Source: Bacillota bacterium
GTDB taxonomy: Bacteria; Bacillota; Clostridia; Peptostreptococcales; Anaerovoracaceae
Reading direction: 5' to 3'
DNA: 5,916 nt
Assembly (NCBI GenBank): GCA_017386805.1
Contig: JAFOGM010000317.1
Span: 1 to 5,916 of the forward strand
Positions 5,168-5,916 of the stretch are shown in pieces (the stretch's first letter is position 1; every line of letters starts with the position of its first letter). The notes under the pieces are model-generated. The model was not told where the DNA came from, did no database searches, and saw nothing but the letters and a program-made list of their open reading frames with translations. A program made the position numbers and the translations under genes.

Positions 5168-5916
5168 ATGTTTGATATCAGAGAAAATTTAAAAACACTG
5201 CCGGATAAGCCCGGCGTGTACTTACATAAAAATAGTGTGGGAGAGGTCATCTACGTTGGAAAGGCGGTATCGCTGAGAAATCGTGTTCGCCAGTATTTCC
5301 AGTCGCCGGATCGATTATTACCCAAGGTGAGAGCCATGGTGTCACACATCGAGGAGTTCGAGTATATCACCACCGATACCGAGATGGAGGCGCTGATTTT
5401 AGAGTGCAATCTGATCAAAAAGTACATGCCCAAATACAATGTGCTTCTGCGGGACGACGAGACCTATCCTTACATCAAGGTGACGCTGAACGAAGAGTGG
5501 CCCCGGATCGTGAAGACCCGACGGGTTACCGGAGATGGGGCCAAGTACTTCGGCCCTTATGCTGATGCTGGGGCGGTGAACCAAATCGTGGATCTGCTGT
5601 CTTCCGTATATAAATTGAAGCGCTGTTCGGCTATGCGGTTTCCGGAAAGTCATCAGCCTTGTCTGAACTATCATATTAAAGAATGTCATGGTGTCTGCTG
5701 CGGAGGCTACAGTAAGGAAGCCTACATGAAAGCGGTCCAGTCGGCCATGGATTTTCTGGCCGGAAAGGACAAGAAGCTCACCACCTATCTGAAGGAACAG
5801 ATGGAAGCGGCTTCGGAAGCCCTGGAGTTTGAAAAGGCAGCGGAATATCGCGATTATCTGATTGCGGTGGAAGCCATCATGGAAAAGCAGAAGGTAGTTC
5901 TCAGTTCCATCGGCGA
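5168..5916 (+). CDS. uvrC: Excinuclease ABC subunit C, N-terminal part (3' end outside window)
   Basis: UvrC is the nuclease of UvrABC nucleotide excision repair. It cuts on both sides of a lesion after UvrB is loaded. The window holds 249 whole codons of a protein usually about 600 long; the C-terminal RNase H-like and helix-hairpin-helix domains lie beyond. The N-terminal GIY-YIG nuclease is seen as PGVY (15-18), IYVGKA (28-33) and LRNRVRQYF (36-44), followed by TEMEALILECNLIKKY (71-86) and YNVLLRDDETYPYI (90-103). Four cysteines at C153, C165, C173 and C177 match, with an offset of one, those reported to hold an iron-sulfur cluster in the E. coli protein; an extra C178 adjoins. A UVR (UvrB-binding) segment covers about 204-238. 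The start is set by AGGAGAGG (5154-5161), six bases before ATG 5168. It has its own promoter. Confidence 0.97.
   Translation, partial: MFDIRENLKTLPDKPGVYLHKNSVGEVIYVGKAVSLRNRVRQYFQSPDRLLPKVRAMVSHIEEFEYITTDTEMEALILECNLIKKYMPKYNVLLRDDETYPYIKVTLNEEWPRIVKTRRVTGDGAKYFGPYADAGAVNQIVDLLSSVYKLKRCSAMRFPESHQPCLNYHIKECHGVCCGGYSKEAYMKAVQSAMDFLAGKDKKLTTYLKEQMEAASEALEFEKAAEYRDYLIAVEAIMEKQKVVLSSIG

Noticed and set aside
5399..5689. 96-residue reading frame on the - strand
   Set aside because: It is antisense to uvrC, whose family match is near certain.
1..5916. CRISPR array, mobile element, tRNA or riboswitch
   Set aside because: I saw no regularly spaced repeats, no transposase or integrase motifs, no cloverleaf, and no familiar riboswitch core in reading the window.

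Overview
The window looks like chromosomal DNA of an endospore-forming Clostridia-type member of the Bacillota. The first gene is the 3' part of the spore-coat morphogenesis gene spoIVA. Purine-rich Shine-Dalgarno sites precede every start, base composition is close to balanced by eye, and the simple intrinsic terminators fit that group. All real genes lie on the + strand. I see no tRNA, rRNA, CRISPR array, transposase or integrase. A species or family cannot be named from this sequence alone.

Layout: (1) 1-795 is the C-terminal ~264 residues of SpoIVA, closed by a perfect 8-bp terminator hairpin at 802-822. (2) 915-1820 is an acetamidase/formamidase family amidohydrolase with its own Shine-Dalgarno and a weak candidate promoter. 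(3) 1821-1995 is a 175-base intergenic region with a GC hairpin, an AT-rich imperfect inverted repeat and a candidate promoter. (4) 1996-2994 and 2991-4589 are two lipoprotein genes overlapping by the four bases ATGA. The first is a PstS-like periplasmic-binding-protein fold. The second carries what I read as two successive copies of a DUF4163/DUF3298-like (RsiV/PdaC-type) extracellular module. The pair ends at a strong 12-bp terminator, 4613-4644. (5) 4702-5136 is a small YdcZ-type (DUF606) membrane protein. (6) 5168-5916 is the N-terminal ~249 residues of excinuclease subunit UvrC, with an extended -10 promoter that starts inside the end of the preceding gene.

The sporulation, amidase, transporter and DNA-repair genes appear to be separate transcription units. 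The least ordinary part is the coupled lipoprotein pair: a phosphate-binding-like protein without visible pstC, pstA or pstB, tied to a duplicated-domain surface lipoprotein. The two are probably made together and anchored on the outer face of the membrane, but their ligand and role cannot be read from the sequence.
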